A stretch of DNA of 64,000 nucleotides from Nocardia transvalensis NBRC 15921 (GCF_000308875.1 NZ_BAGL01000002.1:310001-374000); one strand, 5' to 3'. Shown: positions 23,739-34,242, counted from the stretch's first letter. Notes: generated by a model not told the origin, from the letters alone. Numbers and translations are program-made.

Positions 23739-24752
23739 ATGACGCGCTACATGATGCCGGCGGAAACCGCTCCGCACGCCCGGACCTGGCTGGCCTGGCC
23801 CGCCAAGGAATCGGTGTGGGAAGAGCTGCTACCGCTGGTGCGCGCGGATATCGCGCGGCTGGCCCGCGCGATCGCGGAGCGCGAACCGGTGACGGTCCTG
23901 GCCCGGCGCGAACATGCCGACGAGGCGCGCCGGACCTGCGGTTCGGCCGTCGAGGTCGTCCCGGCGCCCCTCGACGATCTGTGGATACGCGACACCGGGC
24001 CGATATTCGTCGCCGGTCCGGACGGTCCCGCCGGAATCGACTTCAACTTCAACGGCTGGGGACAGAAGGCCGAATACCACATGGACGCGAAGGTTGCGCG
24101 AAAAGTGCTCGAGCACGCCGGAATTCCGCGCGTGATCGCGCCGATCGTGGCCGAGGGCGGCGCACTCGAGGTGGACGGCGACGGCACTCTGCTGACGACC
24201 GAGAGCGCATTGGTCAACCCGAATCGCAATCCCGGATCGGAGCACGGCGCGATCGAGAAGGCGCTCGCCGATATGCTCGGCGTGACCAAGGTCATCTGGC
24301 TGCAAGGGGTTTCGGGCGAGGACGTCACCGACTGCCACGTCGACGCGGTGGCGCGCTTCGCGGAACCCGGTGTGGTGCTGCTGGATTGGCCCGTCCACCC
24401 GGATCCGGGCGACGTCTTCGCCCGCGCGGCGGTGCGGGCGCGGGAAATCCTGCGCGAGGCCACCGATGCCGCGGGCCGTCGCTTCGAGATCATCGAGCTA
24501 CCGCAACCGGACGCCGCCGAACTCGGCGAACGCGGCCCCGAATTCCTCTATTCCTACGCGAATTTCTATGTCGGCAACGGCGCGGTGTACATGCCGCGCT
24601 ACGGCGATCGGCGCGGCGACGACCGCGCGGCCGGAATTCTCGCGGACGCGTTCCCCGGCCGCGAGGTGGTCGGCATCGAATACAACGCGGTGGTGGAGGG
24701 CGGAGGCGGTATTCACTGCTCCACCCAGCAGCAGCCGCTGACCGCGGCCTAG
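23739..24752 (+). CDS. aguA: Agmatine deiminase (peptidylarginine deiminase family)
   Basis: Hydrolyses agmatine to N-carbamoylputrescine and ammonia; cytoplasmic. The 337-residue protein carries the family catalytic residues: Asp in DDLWIRDTGPIF near residue 83-94, His in DCHVDAVARF near residue 198, and the nucleophile Cys327 in GGGGIHCSTQQQP. The N-terminus (PAETAPHARTWLAWP) is typical. The usual partner, N-carbamoylputrescine amidohydrolase (aguB), is not adjacent, so putrescine formation would need a gene elsewhere. It converges on the opp operon with 8 bp between the stops. Related peptidylarginine deiminase-like proteins are the main alternative. Confidence 0.9.
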   Translation: MTRYMMPAETAPHARTWLAWPAKESVWEELLPLVRADIARLARAIAEREPVTVLARREHADEARRTCGSAVEVVPAPLDDLWIRDTGPIFVAGPDGPAGIDFNFNGWGQKAEYHMDAKVARKVLEHAGIPRVIAPIVAEGGALEVDGDGTLLTTESALVNPNRNPGSEHGAIEKALADMLGVTKVIWLQGVSGEDVTDCHVDAVARFAEPGVVLLDWPVHPDPGDVFARAAVRAREILREATDAAGRRFEIIELPQPDAAELGERGPEFLYSYANFYVGNGAVYMPRYGDRRGDDRAAGILADAFPGREVVGIEYNAVVEGGGGIHCSTQQQPLTAA

Positions 24753-24760
24753 CCGGCCGC

Positions 24761-25420
24761 TCAGCTGGGGTCGGATCCGCGGATCGCCGCGAACCAGACG
24801 GCGACGCCGGCGGAAACCGTTGCGGCGCCGACGAAGGCGGGCGCCCCGCCGCCCGCGACGTAGACCCAGAACAGGGCGGCGAACGGCGCGGCCACGGCGA
24901 ACTGGGCATCCAGCAGCAACCGGCGGCCGAAGCGCGCCGACCGCGCGGCGTGCGCGGGCCCGTCCGGATCGGGGCGGGTGGGATTGTCGATCAGCCGCCC
25001 GGGCGGCTCCGAATCCCGCAGCGGCCCCGAGGGATACAGGCGCAGCGTCCCCACCCGGACCGTGCCGTCCCCCAGCGTCGCCGTCGATGCCGGGAGCGTG
25101 ACCAGCGCGGGATCGAAATACACCGGCAGCCAGCGGCTCCGGCCCTCCATCTCGAACTCCAGCCAGGACCGGCTGAGCAGCCGATGCTGCTGCCGCACCC
25201 GCGTGCAGTCCGCGATGCCCGGCGCCACCCCGCGCACCGGCAGCCGCCCGACCGCGACCGCGAGCCGGACGACCGTGTACCCCACCACGATCAGCGCCAC
25301 CGTCGCCAGCATGCTCAACTGCTCCAGATCGGCGAACGGCGCCCAGGCGAAACAGATCACCAGGGCGCCGAGCGCCGCCTGCACCGGATAGGCCAGCGGG
25401 TGACCCGAACCGGAAATCAC
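24761..25420 (-). CDS. Hypothetical membrane protein at the end of the opp operon
   Basis: A 219-residue protein of unknown family with two N-terminal helices (PVQAALGALVICFAWAPF and LATVALIVVGYTVVRLAVAV), a cytoplasmic or external beta-rich central domain (about residues 60-160; RSWLEFEMEGRSRWLPVYFDPALVTLP), and two C-terminal helices (AAPFAALFWVYVAGG and AFVGAATVSAGVAVWFA). The GTG start overlaps the stop of the third substrate-binding protein gene as GTGA, so it is translationally coupled to the transporter operon. It might assist the importer, but nothing in its sequence shows this. Confidence 0.72.
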   Translation of the reverse strand: MISGSGHPLAYPVQAALGALVICFAWAPFADLEQLSMLATVALIVVGYTVVRLAVAVGRLPVRGVAPGIADCTRVRQQHRLLSRSWLEFEMEGRSRWLPVYFDPALVTLPASTATLGDGTVRVGTLRLYPSGPLRDSEPPGRLIDNPTRPDPDGPAHAARSARFGRRLLLDAQFAVAAPFAALFWVYVAGGGAPAFVGAATVSAGVAVWFAAIRGSDPS

Positions 25421-27084
25421 TTCAGAAAGCCGACTTTCGTCCAGTCCTTCGACGCGAGGCCGAAGGCGCCGAGGTTGGCCAGATCCGCGCGGACCGCGTA
25501 GTTACCGGCCCCCTGGAACAGCGGCAGCGAATGCACCTCGTTCCAGATCATGACGTCGCACCGGTTGGCGAGTTCGCGGGCCTTGTCCGGATCGACCTCG
25601 GACACCGTCTGTTCGATCAGGGCATTGAGTTCCGGCGTGCCGACCCGCGCGTGATTGCTCTGTGGGTTGTCGGGGTTCCAGGCGTAGATCTGCTCCAGCG
25701 CGCCCAGCGGGAAGACGCCTCCGCTCCAGCCGTGCTGGACGAGATCGAATTTGCCGGGGTTGATGACATCCGAGAACAGGCCCTGACCCCGCACGGTCTC
25801 GATATTCAGCTTCACGCCGACCCTGGCCATATCCTGCTGAATGATCTTCGCCACGTCCACCCACGGGTCGTACTGGTACATGACGTCCCGGAGTTCGAGT
25901 TTGCGGCCGTCCTTCTCGCGGACGTCGCCGTTGAGCGTCCAGCCCAGGGCGTCCAATTCGCGGGCGGCCTGATCCGGATCGAACCGGATATCTCCGGAGT
26001 TGTCCTGATTGCCCTTCTGACCCTCCATGAAGATGTGATTGTTCAACGGTTTGGGGTTGTCGAGAACCCCCTGATGCCAGGTTTCGGCGAGGGCTTGCCT
26101 GTTGATCGTCTTCGCGATAGCGCGGCGGAGTGCGACGTCGGACAGGATCGCGCCGGGAGCCCCGTTGAAGGTGAGCACGTTGAACCCGGGCGCCGGCGCT
26201 CGCCGCACGGCGACTCCCGGCGTATTCCGCGCGATCGTCACGTTCGACAGGCCGCCGACCGCGGTGTAGTCGATCTCGTTGTTCTGAATCGCCGCGACCT
26301 CCGCGCTGGAGTCCAGCACCGAGTAGGTGATGGTGTCCAGCTTCGGCCGGTCACCCCACCATGACGGATTGCGGCCCAGCGTGATCCGGTTCTGTGTGCG
26401 ATCGATGTTCGTGATGACGAACGGCCCGGAGGTGATCGGGAGATTGTCGCGGACGGAGTTGTTGAATGCGTCCGGGCTCTCGGTCACCGACTTCGGATAG
26501 ATCGGGCTGAACTGCCCCTCCCATTCCGCGTACGGCCTGCTGAAGGTCACGACCGCCTGCCGATCGTCCACCCCGCGGTCCACCGAGGCGACCCGGTCGA
26601 ATCCCTGCGGCGAGGAGATGAGATATCCGCCGTCGGCGCCGCTGAGCGCGTGCGCCTGGGATTTCAGGTCCTCCCACGTGATCGGCTTCCCGTCGGACCA
26701 TTCGGCCTTCGGGTTGATCGTGTACGTGACCTGCTGCGGGTTGGTACCGGTCAGCTTGATATCGGTGAAATAGTTGTGGTCGACCGATATCTCACCCGCG
26801 GCGTCGCTGATCACCGCCGAGGGCAGCAACGGTTCGATGACGTCGGAGGTGTATTCGTTGGTGCCGTCGATGTGCAGATAGTTGAAGTTGGACGGAAATC
26901 CGCCCAGCGACAACCGCAGGGTCCCGCCGTCGCGGAGTTCGCTCGGATCCCGGGGATTGATGTCGTTGGTCGTCCCGATACTGCTGTCGCCACCGGTCGT
27001 GCCGGTGTCGGAGCTACACCCCGACAGGATCAATCCGAGGGCGACCGCGGGGATCGCCAGACGGGACACCGTCGAGCGAATCAT
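25417..27084 (-). CDS. Peptide ABC transporter substrate-binding lipoprotein, paralogue 3
   Basis: A 555-residue family 5 extracellular solute-binding protein (OppA/DppA type). The signal peptide ends in a lipobox LILSGCSS, so the mature protein is tethered to the outer face of the membrane. The family core is clear: IEPLLPSAVISD, KAEWSDGKPITWEDL, TSGPFVITNIDRTQNRITLGRNPSWWG, and the conserved tail KDWTKVGFLK. It probably binds oligopeptides, though the ligand is not known. It shares ITNIDRTQNRITLGRNP with paralogue 2, marking recent duplication. Its start overlaps the stop of paralogue 2 by 4 nt (ATGA). Confidence 0.92.
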   Translation of the reverse strand: MIRSTVSRLAIPAVALGLILSGCSSDTGTTGGDSSIGTTNDINPRDPSELRDGGTLRLSLGGFPSNFNYLHIDGTNEYTSDVIEPLLPSAVISDAAGEISVDHNYFTDIKLTGTNPQQVTYTINPKAEWSDGKPITWEDLKSQAHALSGADGGYLISSPQGFDRVASVDRGVDDRQAVVTFSRPYAEWEGQFSPIYPKSVTESPDAFNNSVRDNLPITSGPFVITNIDRTQNRITLGRNPSWWGDRPKLDTITYSVLDSSAEVAAIQNNEIDYTAVGGLSNVTIARNTPGVAVRRAPAPGFNVLTFNGAPGAILSDVALRRAIAKTINRQALAETWHQGVLDNPKPLNNHIFMEGQKGNQDNSGDIRFDPDQAARELDALGWTLNGDVREKDGRKLELRDVMYQYDPWVDVAKIIQQDMARVGVKLNIETVRGQGLFSDVINPGKFDLVQHGWSGGVFPLGALEQIYAWNPDNPQSNHARVGTPELNALIEQTVSEVDPDKARELANRCDVMIWNEVHSLPLFQGAGNYAVRADLANLGAFGLASKDWTKVGFLK

Positions 27085-28748
27085 TTCAGGTAACCGACTT
27101 TCGTCCAGTCCACGGTCGCCAGACCGAAGGCGCCCACATTGGCGAGGGTGGACCGCACGCCGTAGTTACCCGAGGCCTGCACCAGGGGCAGCGAGAAGCC
27201 TTCCTCCCAGATCATCTTGTCTGCCTGATTGGCCATGTCGATGGCCTTCTCGGGATCCAGCTCGGAAATCGTCTTCTGGATCAGCGCATTCAGTTCGGGC
27301 GACCCGATCCGGCCGCTGTTGCTCTGCGGGTTGTTGGGGTCGTAGTAGTAGATCTGCTCCAGCGCGCCCAGCGGGAATACGCTGCCGCCCCAGCCGTGCT
27401 CGGCCAGATCGTAGTTGCCGGGGTTGATGACGTCGGTGAACAGGCCCTGGCCGGGGACGGTCTGGATCTCGAGCTTCACGCCGATCTTCTGCAGGTTCTC
27501 CTGGATGATCTTCGCGACGTCGACCCACGCGTCCTGCTGGTACATCACATCCTTGAGTACCAGCTTGCGGCCGTCCTTCTCGCGGACGTCGCCGTTCAGC
27601 TTCCAGCCCAGCGCGTCGAGTTCGGCGGCGGCCGCCGCCGGATCGAACGCGGACGGCGCGGAATTGTCCTGATACCCCTTCTGTCCCGACAGGAAGATGT
27701 GGTTGTTCAGCGGCCGGGGATTGGTCACGATGCCGTTCTGCAGCGCGTCGGCGATGGCCTGGCGGTCGATGGCCTTCGAAATGGCCACGCGCACCTTCGC
27801 ATCGGACATGACGGCCCCGGGCGCGCCGTTGAACGTCAGCACATTCCACCGGCTCTCGGGAGCGGTGCGCACGGTGATGTCCGGAATACTGTGCGCGGCC
27901 ACCACATTGGTGCGGCCCGACAGATAGGCGTAGTCGATCTCGTTGTTCTGGATCGCGGCCAGTACGGCGGTGGGATCCAGCACGCTGAAGGTGACGGTGT
28001 CCAGCTTCGGCGGCGCGCCCCACCATTTCGGGTTGCGGCCCAGCGTGATCCGGTTCTGCGTGCGATCGATGTTCGTGATGACGAAGGGTCCGGCGCTGAC
28101 CGGCAGATTACTGCGGATCGATTCGTTGAACGCCTGCGGAGTCTGGGTCACCGACTTCGGATACAGCGGGCTGAACTGCCCTTTCCATTCCGCGTACGGC
28201 TTGCTGAAGGTGAGGACCGCCTGCCGATCGTCGACACCCCGCTCGACCGACGCCACCTTGTCGAAGCCGCTGGGCGACGACAGCAGATAACCCGGGTCGG
28301 CGCCGCTGAGCGCGTGCGCTTCGGACTTCAGGTCCTCCCAGGTGATCGGCGTGCCGTCCGACCACACCGCCTGGGGATTGATGGTGTAGGTGACCTTCTG
28401 CGGATCGGTGCCGGTCAGCTGGATATCGGTGAAGTAGTCGTGATTGATGCCGATATTTCCGGCCGCGTCCGCGGTGAACGCGCTGGGCATCACCGGATCG
28501 ATGACGGACGAGGTGTTCTCGTCGGTGCCGTCGACGTTCAGGTAATTGAAATTCTGCGGCAGCGCGGTCAGATCCGTGCGGAGATTGCCGCCGTCGCGGA
28601 GTTCGCTCGGATCCCTCGGATTGATGTCGTTGGTCGATCCGATATCGCTGGGGGCGGTCTGCGTGCTGTCGGAACTACACCCCGACACGATCAATCCGAT
28701 CGCCACCGCGGGGATCGCGAGTCGGGCTCCTATCGAACGAATCCGCAT
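27081..28748 (-). CDS. Peptide ABC transporter substrate-binding lipoprotein, paralogue 2
   Basis: A 555-residue family 5 solute-binding lipoprotein with lipobox LIVSGCSS. It is the middle copy of three in tandem and is clearly closest to paralogue 3, sharing INPRDPSELRDGG near the N-terminus, FVITNIDRTQNRITLGRNP in the middle and VDWTKVGYLK at the end. Differences concentrate in the region around residues 280-330, which lines the ligand cleft in this fold (for example YLSGRTNVVAAHSI against AVGGLSNVTIARNT), suggesting different peptide preferences. GTG/ATG start at 28748 lies 30 bp after paralogue 1. Confidence 0.92.
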   Translation of the reverse strand: MRIRSIGARLAIPAVAIGLIVSGCSSDSTQTAPSDIGSTNDINPRDPSELRDGGNLRTDLTALPQNFNYLNVDGTDENTSSVIDPVMPSAFTADAAGNIGINHDYFTDIQLTGTDPQKVTYTINPQAVWSDGTPITWEDLKSEAHALSGADPGYLLSSPSGFDKVASVERGVDDRQAVLTFSKPYAEWKGQFSPLYPKSVTQTPQAFNESIRSNLPVSAGPFVITNIDRTQNRITLGRNPKWWGAPPKLDTVTFSVLDPTAVLAAIQNNEIDYAYLSGRTNVVAAHSIPDITVRTAPESRWNVLTFNGAPGAVMSDAKVRVAISKAIDRQAIADALQNGIVTNPRPLNNHIFLSGQKGYQDNSAPSAFDPAAAAAELDALGWKLNGDVREKDGRKLVLKDVMYQQDAWVDVAKIIQENLQKIGVKLEIQTVPGQGLFTDVINPGNYDLAEHGWGGSVFPLGALEQIYYYDPNNPQSNSGRIGSPELNALIQKTISELDPEKAIDMANQADKMIWEEGFSLPLVQASGNYGVRSTLANVGAFGLATVDWTKVGYLK

Positions 28749-28778
28749 GGATCGCGCTCCTTCAGTCGGGTGTGGCGG

Positions 28779-30452
28779 CTACTTCACGAAGCCGATTGTG
28801 GTGTAGTCGTACGAGGCCAGACCGGGTGCCCCGTAGTTCGCGACGTTCGAGCGGACGCCCCAGTTGCCCGGATCCTGGGTCAGGGGCAGCGAATGGCCCT
28901 CCTCGAATACCCCGCGATCCACCTGATTGGCGAGGTCTATCGCCTTCTTCGGATCGAGTTCCGACAGTGTGCGGTCGATGAGATCGTTCAGTGCGGGCGA
29001 GCCGATCCGGCCGTAATTGCCCTGCACGTTGCCGGGGTAGTAGCCCCAGATCTGCGGAACGCCGCTGAGTGGGAACGCGTCGCCCTGCCACTGGAATTGC
29101 GCGAGGTCGAAGTCGCCCGGGATGAAGACGTCGGTGAAGATGTTCTGCGAGGGCCGGGTATCGATGGTGAGTTTCGCGCCGACGCGCTCGAGGTTCTGCT
29201 GGATGATCTTCGCGACGCCGACCCAGAGGTCGCTGTTGTACATGACATCCCGGATCACCAGCGGCCGGCCGTCCTTCACCCGGACGTCACCCTGGAGCTT
29301 CCAGCCCAGCGCGTCGAGTTCGCGGGCCGCCGCATCGGGATCGAAGGGCAGGCTGTTGTCCTGGTACCCCTCCTGTCCCTGCACGTAGACATGGTTGTTC
29401 AGCGGCTTGGGGTTGTCCTCGAGGCCGTTCATGACCGTCGCGGCGATGGCGGTGCGATCGATGGCCTTGGACACGGCGACCCGCACCCCGGGGTCCGCGA
29501 GGATCGACCCGGGCGCCCCGTTGAAGGTCAGGTGGCGCCACATGGTTCCCGGGGTGCGCCGGATGACCAGGCCCTGGGAACTGCGCACCGTGGCGAGATC
29601 GCTCAGGGAGTACAGCTGCGCGGCATCCAGCTCGTTGTTCTGCAGCGCGGCCGGTTCGGCCGCCTGATCCAGCACGCTGAAGGTGATGGTGTCCAGCTTC
29701 GGGGTCTCGCCCCACCATTTCGGATTGCGCGCCAGCACGATTCGGCCCTGTGTCCGGTCGGTGGACTGCACCTGGAACGGTCCGGCCGTCAGGGTGATGT
29801 GATCGGCGAGGGCGTGGTTGAAGGATTCCGGGTCGGCGGTCACGGATTTCGGGTAGAGCATCGCGTTGCCGGAGAACTGCCCGCGCCATTCCGCGTAATT
29901 CTGCTTGAAGGTCAGGACGGCCTGGCGGTCGTCGACCCCGCGCTCGACCTTCGCCACCCGCTCGAAGCCGTTGGTGATGGCGATGAGGAACCGCTTGTCC
30001 TCGCCGTTGAGCGAGCGGGCCTGCGACGCGATGTCCTCCCAGGTGATGGGGCTCCCGTCGCTCCACACCGCCTTGGGGTTGATGGTGTAGGTCACCTGCT
30101 GCGGTGCGGTGTTCGTGAGCTGGACGTCGGTGAAGTAGTCGTGGTTGACCGCGGTGCGGCCCGCCGCGTCGGTGGTGAACGCCCGCGGCATCATCGGCTG
30201 GGTGATGCGGCCGAAGTCGACGGTGTTGCCGTCGTTGGTCAGCGCGTTCCAGTTCGGCGGGAATTCCCCCACCGCCAGCCGGAGGTTGCCGCCGTCCCGG
30301 ATCGCGTCCCGGGGCTGTGGATTGATGTCGTTCGCCGTGCCCAGCGCCACCGGGCCGGTCGGAGTGTCGGTGCCGGAGGAACATCCGGTCAGGCCGATCG
30401 CCGACACGGTGGCCACGGCGGCGAATGCGGCTGCCAGGGAACGGATCCTCAC
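28779..30452 (-). CDS. Peptide ABC transporter substrate-binding lipoprotein, paralogue 1
   Basis: A 557-residue family 5 solute-binding lipoprotein with lipobox IGLTGCSS. It is the first and most divergent of the three: it starts GTANDINPQPRDAIRDGG, has an insert in FSGNAMLYPKSVTADPESF that the other two lack, and ends YDYTTIGFVK. The shared core (KAVWSDGSPITWEDIASQA, LTAGPFQVQSTDRTQGRIVLARNPKWWG) leaves the family in no doubt. It follows the fused ATPase gene by 9 bp. Three binding proteins feeding one permease would widen the range of peptides imported. Confidence 0.92.
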   Translation of the reverse strand: MRIRSLAAAFAAVATVSAIGLTGCSSGTDTPTGPVALGTANDINPQPRDAIRDGGNLRLAVGEFPPNWNALTNDGNTVDFGRITQPMMPRAFTTDAAGRTAVNHDYFTDVQLTNTAPQQVTYTINPKAVWSDGSPITWEDIASQARSLNGEDKRFLIAITNGFERVAKVERGVDDRQAVLTFKQNYAEWRGQFSGNAMLYPKSVTADPESFNHALADHITLTAGPFQVQSTDRTQGRIVLARNPKWWGETPKLDTITFSVLDQAAEPAALQNNELDAAQLYSLSDLATVRSSQGLVIRRTPGTMWRHLTFNGAPGSILADPGVRVAVSKAIDRTAIAATVMNGLEDNPKPLNNHVYVQGQEGYQDNSLPFDPDAAARELDALGWKLQGDVRVKDGRPLVIRDVMYNSDLWVGVAKIIQQNLERVGAKLTIDTRPSQNIFTDVFIPGDFDLAQFQWQGDAFPLSGVPQIWGYYPGNVQGNYGRIGSPALNDLIDRTLSELDPKKAIDLANQVDRGVFEEGHSLPLTQDPGNWGVRSNVANYGAPGLASYDYTTIGFVK

Positions 30453-30461
30453 GGTCTTCTC

Positions 30462-32318
30462 CTATCGTGCGACGACCGGAACGGGCACCGCGTCGAGCAG
30501 GGCGCGGGTGTACTCGTGTTGTGGATCGGTGAAGATCTGTTCCGCCGGTCCGGATTCCACGATCTTGCCGCGATACATGACCGCGATATCGTGCGCCAGA
30601 TTGCGCACCACCGACAGGTCGTGGGAGACGAACAGATACGACAGGCCGCGCTCGGCCTGCAGATCGCGCAGCAGGTTCAGCACGCCGGCCTGAATCGAGA
30701 CGTCCAGCGAGGACACCGGCTCGTCGAGGACCAGCAGTTGCGGATCCAGTGCCAGGGCCCGCGCGATATTGATGCGCTGCTTCTGACCACCGGAGAAGTC
30801 GGCCGGGTACCGCTCGGCGAGTTCGGGCTGCAGGCCGACCTGTCGCAGCAGTTCCGGCACCCGCCTGCGGATCTCGTCGCGCGAACGGCCGTCGATGCGC
30901 AGCGGCTGGGCGAGCGCGTCGGAGATGGGCAGCCGGGGATCCAGCGACGCCGACGGATCCTGGAAGACGATCTGCATCCTCCGGCGGATTTCCCGGCGGC
31001 GCTCCCTGGTGAGGGTGGCGACGTCCGAGCCGAGCACCTCGATGGCGCCGCCCTGCGGTTTCACCAGATCCATCACCTGGGTGAGCGCCGTCGACTTACC
31101 CGAGCCGGACTCGCCGACCAACGCCAGCGTGGTGCCGGCGCGCACCTCGAAGCTGATGCCGTCGACGGCGCGCACCTCGCCTTTGCGGCGCTTGAAGACG
31201 ACACCGGACGTGATCGGGAACGTCTTGACCAGATCCGAGACCCGAAGCACCACATCGGAATCCGCCGCGGCCGGTGGCTCGGAGTCGCCGATCTCGCGCC
31301 GGTACGCCGCGAACAAACCGTCCGTGCCGACCTCGGCGGTGCGGATGCACGCGGCGTGATGACCCGGACTCGTCTCCCGCAGTTCCGGTTCCGCCGCCCG
31401 GCACTCGTCGATCGCCACCGGGCAGCGCGGCGCGAACGGGCATCCCGGGGGCAGCGCGTGCATGGTCGGCGGGGCTCCGACGATCGGGATCAGCGGCGAC
31501 CGGGCGGGGCCGTCCATGCGCGGGATGGAACCCAGCAGCCCCACCGTATAGGGCATGCGCGGGGCGCCGAAAAGATCGGTGGCGGAGGCGTTCTCGACGA
31601 CCCGTCCGGCATACATGACCGCGACGCGATCGGCCAGGGTGGCCGCGATCCCCATATCGTGGGTGATCATGACGACGCCGGCGCCGGTGATGTCCCGCGC
31701 CTTGCGCAGCAGGTTCAGGATCTGCTTCTGCACGGTCACGTCGAGCGCGGTGGTCGGCTCGTCGCAGATGATCAGTTCCGGATCGTTGGCGATGGCCATG
31801 GCGATCACCACGCGCTGGCGCATGCCGCCGGAGAACTCGTGGGGGAACGCCTTGGCCCGGACCGCCGGCTCCGGGATGCCGACCAGATCGAGCAGTTCGA
31901 CGGCCCGGTCGGCGGCCTGCTGTTTACTCATCTTCTTGTGCGCCAGCAGCGCTTCGGCGATCTGATCGCCGACCCGGTACACGGGGGTGAGCGCGGAGAG
32001 CGGATCCTGGAAGACGATGCTGATCCGGGTGCCGCGCAGCGCCGACAGGTGCTTGTCGTCCATGCCGAGCAATTCCTTGCCGCGCAACCGGATCGACCCG
32101 CTCACCCGCGCCTGGTCGGGCAGCAGCCCCATGACCGCCAGCGAGGAGACCGACTTCCCCGAGCCGGATTCCCCGACGATGGCCAGCACCTCGCCGTCGG
32201 AGACGGAGTAGTTCACCCCGCGCACCGCGTCGACGCGGCCCTCCTCGCTGGGGAAGGACACGTGCAGGTCCGAAACCTCCAGCAGCGGTGCCGTGGGGGC
32301 GTCGCTCTTGTCCGTCAT
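30462..32318 (-). CDS. oppD: Fused double ATP-binding subunit of a peptide ABC importer (OppD-OppF type)
   Basis: A 618-residue protein with two complete ABC domains, equal to OppD and OppF joined. Domain 1 (about residues 12-265) has Walker A GESGSGKS at 49-56, signature FSGGMRQR and Walker [12 protein letters not shown]; an OppD-type C-terminal extension follows with the Cys-containing [14 protein letters not shown] segment, which in relatives binds an iron-sulfur cluster or metal. Domain 2 (about 350-610) has [17 protein letters not shown] and [12 protein letters not shown]. It drives import across the inner membrane. This fused layout matches M. tuberculosis OppD. ATG 32318 overlaps the permease stop. 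Confidence 0.94.
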   Translation of the reverse strand: MTDKSDAPTAPLLEVSDLHVSFPSEEGRVDAVRGVNYSVSDGEVLAIVGESGSGKSVSSLAVMGLLPDQARVSGSIRLRGKELLGMDDKHLSALRGTRISIVFQDPLSALTPVYRVGDQIAEALLAHKKMSKQQAADRAVELLDLVGIPEPAVRAKAFPHEFSGGMRQRVVIAMAIANDPELIICDEPTTALDVTVQKQILNLLRKARDITGAGVVMITHDMGIAATLADRVAVMYAGRVVENASATDLFGAPRMPYTVGLLGSIPRMDGPARSPLIPIVGAPPTMHALPPGCPFAPRCPVAIDECRAAEPELRETSPGHHAACIRTAEVGTDGLFAAYRREIGDSEPPAAADSDVVLRVSDLVKTFPITSGVVFKRRKGEVRAVDGISFEVRAGTTLALVGESGSGKSTALTQVMDLVKPQGGAIEVLGSDVATLTRERRREIRRRMQIVFQDPSASLDPRLPISDALAQPLRIDGRSRDEIRRRVPELLRQVGLQPELAERYPADFSGGQKQRINIARALALDPQLLVLDEPVSSLDVSIQAGVLNLLRDLQAERGLSYLFVSHDLSVVRNLAHDIAVMYRGKIVESGPAEQIFTDPQHEYTRALLDAVPVPVVAR

Positions 32319-33262
32319 GATGCCTGGACCTTCTTCTTCGCCGCCTTGGATGCCTTGCGCGGGGCCCGGGCCCGCTTCGAACCGGGATCGAACGCGTCGC
32401 GCAGACCGTCGCCGACCAGGTTGGCGCACAACACGATCGCGATCAGGAATCCGCCGGGAAACAGGAACAGCCAGGGGAATGTGAGCGCCCGGCTGGTGCC
32501 GTAGGCGATCAGCGAGCCCAGCGAGACGTCGGGGGGCTGGACGCCGAACCCCAGGAAGCTCAGCCCCGTCTCGGCCATGATCGCGGCGCCGACGGCCAGC
32601 GTCGTATCGATGATCAGGATCGAGGCGATATTGGGCACGATGTGGGTGACGATGACCGTCGGCGTCGACGCGCCCATATACCGTGCGGCGCGGACGAATT
32701 CGCGTTCGCGCAGGCTGAGGGTCAGGCCGCGGACGAGGCGCGCGCTGATCATCCAGCTGAACGCGGCCAGCAGCAGGATCAGCAGCAGGATCGACCCGCT
32801 GCCCTTGGTGCGGGGCGCGAAGATCGCGATCACGATGAAACTGGGCACCACCAGCAGCAGATCCACCAGCCACATGAGGGCGCGGTCGGCCCAGCCGCCG
32901 ATCAGTCCGGCCACCGCCCCCGCGGTGACCGCGATCAGGGACGTCAGAATCGCCACGCAGATGCCGATCAGCAGCGACTTCTGCAATCCGTGCATCGTCT
33001 GGGCCAGCATGTCCTGGCCGATCTCGTTCGTTCCGAACGGATGTTTCGGGCTCGGCGGCTTCAGCAGCGCGGAGGTGTCGCGCTGCTGATAGTCGTAGGC
33101 CAGGAACGGCGGCAGGGCGAAGGCCATGATCAGCATGAGCAGCAGGACGGTCGCGCCCGCGATCGCCGGTTTGTTCCGGCGGAACCTGCGCCACACCAGT
33201 TGTCGCCGGCCGGCCGATTGCGGCTCCGGCGCGCCCTGGACGATGATTTCGGCTTCGGTCAT
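32315..33262 (-). CDS. oppC: Peptide ABC transporter permease (OppC/DppC type)
   Basis: A 315-residue inner-membrane permease with about six helices. The N-terminal OppC-type region ([24 protein letters not shown]) precedes the periplasmic-side loop [24 protein letters not shown], typical of OppC/DppC. The EAA loop that docks the ATPase is [27 protein letters not shown] near residue 200. The C-terminus is a Lys/Arg tail ([17 protein letters not shown]). It overlaps the upstream permease stop and downstream ATPase start by 4 nt each, so the three are tightly coupled in translation. Confidence 0.93.
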   Translation of the reverse strand: MTEAEIIVQGAPEPQSAGRRQLVWRRFRRNKPAIAGATVLLLMLIMAFALPPFLAYDYQQRDTSALLKPPSPKHPFGTNEIGQDMLAQTMHGLQKSLLIGICVAILTSLIAVTAGAVAGLIGGWADRALMWLVDLLLVVPSFIVIAIFAPRTKGSGSILLLILLLAAFSWMISARLVRGLTLSLREREFVRAARYMGASTPTVIVTHIVPNIASILIIDTTLAVGAAIMAETGLSFLGFGVQPPDVSLGSLIAYGTSRALTFPWLFLFPGGFLIAIVLCANLVGDGLRDAFDPGSKRARAPRKASKAAKKKVQAS

Positions 33263-34242
33263 GCTCCCACCCGCACTCGTGGGTCGAGAATCGCGTACAC
33301 GATGTCGGACAGCAGGCCCGACACCAGGATCACCAGGCCCGCGAAGGCCGTGACGGTGACGACGATGTAGAGGTCCTGGGCGTTGATGCCGTCCACCAGC
33401 CATTCGCCGACGCCGTGCCAGCCGAAGATCTTCTCGGTGAAGGTGGCGCCGGTGATCAGGGCGCCGAAACTGTAGGCGAACAGTGTCGCCATCGGTATCA
33501 GCGCGGTTCGCAACCCGTGTTTGTACAGCGCGCGGTTGCGGGTCAGGCCCTTCGCGCGGGCCGTCCGGATGAAATCGCTCTGCAGCACGTCGAGCATCGC
33601 GTTGCGCTGATAGCGGCTGTAGCCGGCCATCGCGCCGAGCGCCAAGCCCAGGGTCGGGACGATCATGTGCTGGACGCGATCGACGAATTGGTTCCACAGC
33701 CCGTGCACGGCATTCGCCGAGGTCTCACCGGTATAGAGGAATATCTGCTGCCCGGTCGCCGTATTGATCTCCAGCGCACCGTATTTCAGCAGTGTGGCGA
33801 GGAGGAATACGGGTGTGCTGAGGATCAGCAGGGACACGATCGTGGTGAAGTAGTCGCTGAACCGGTACTGCCGGATCGCCCCGGCCGCGCCGATCAGCAC
33901 GCCCAGGACGGTGCCGAGTATCGAGCCGACCACCAGCAACCGCAGGCTCACCCCTATCCGCCGCCCGAGTTCCTCGCTGACCGGCTGACCGGACAGGGTC
34001 TTCCCGAAATCGCCGTGCAGCACCACGCCCGACACCCAGGTGGCGTAGCGCGGCAGAATCGGCTCGTCGAGGTGCAGTTCGGCGGCCTTGGCGTCGATCA
34101 CCGACTGCGGTGGTCTGGGATTGCGCTGCTCCAGGCTGTCGAGCGGGCGGAAGGTCAGCGACGCCAGACTGAATGTCAAAAACGACGCCAGCACCAGCAG
34201 CACGACATAGTTGAGCGCGCGTCGTAGCAGAAAGCCGGTCAT
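33259..34242 (-). CDS. oppB: Peptide ABC transporter permease (OppB/DppB type)
   Basis: A 327-residue inner-membrane permease and first gene of the importer operon (oppB-oppC-oppD-three binding proteins-membrane protein, all on the minus strand). The first helix ([22 protein letters not shown]), the long external loop after it (ending [20 protein letters not shown]) and the EAA loop [29 protein letters not shown] near residue 215 define the OppB type. No regulator is adjacent; the promoter must lie in 34243-34400, where no clear operator is seen. Confidence 0.93.
   Translation of the reverse strand: MTGFLLRRALNYVVLLVLASFLTFSLASLTFRPLDSLEQRNPRPPQSVIDAKAAELHLDEPILPRYATWVSGVVLHGDFGKTLSGQPVSEELGRRIGVSLRLLVVGSILGTVLGVLIGAAGAIRQYRFSDYFTTIVSLLILSTPVFLLATLLKYGALEINTATGQQIFLYTGETSANAVHGLWNQFVDRVQHMIVPTLGLALGAMAGYSRYQRNAMLDVLQSDFIRTARAKGLTRNRALYKHGLRTALIPMATLFAYSFGALITGATFTEKIFGWHGVGEWLVDGINAQDLYIVVTVTAFAGLVILVSGLLSDIVYAILDPRVRVGA

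Noticed and set aside
27396..32504. A very long open frame on the plus strand (about 1,700 codons)
   Set aside because: It is antisense to the three binding-protein genes and the fused ATPase, all of which show clear family motifs; the open frame is a by-product of GC-rich third positions.
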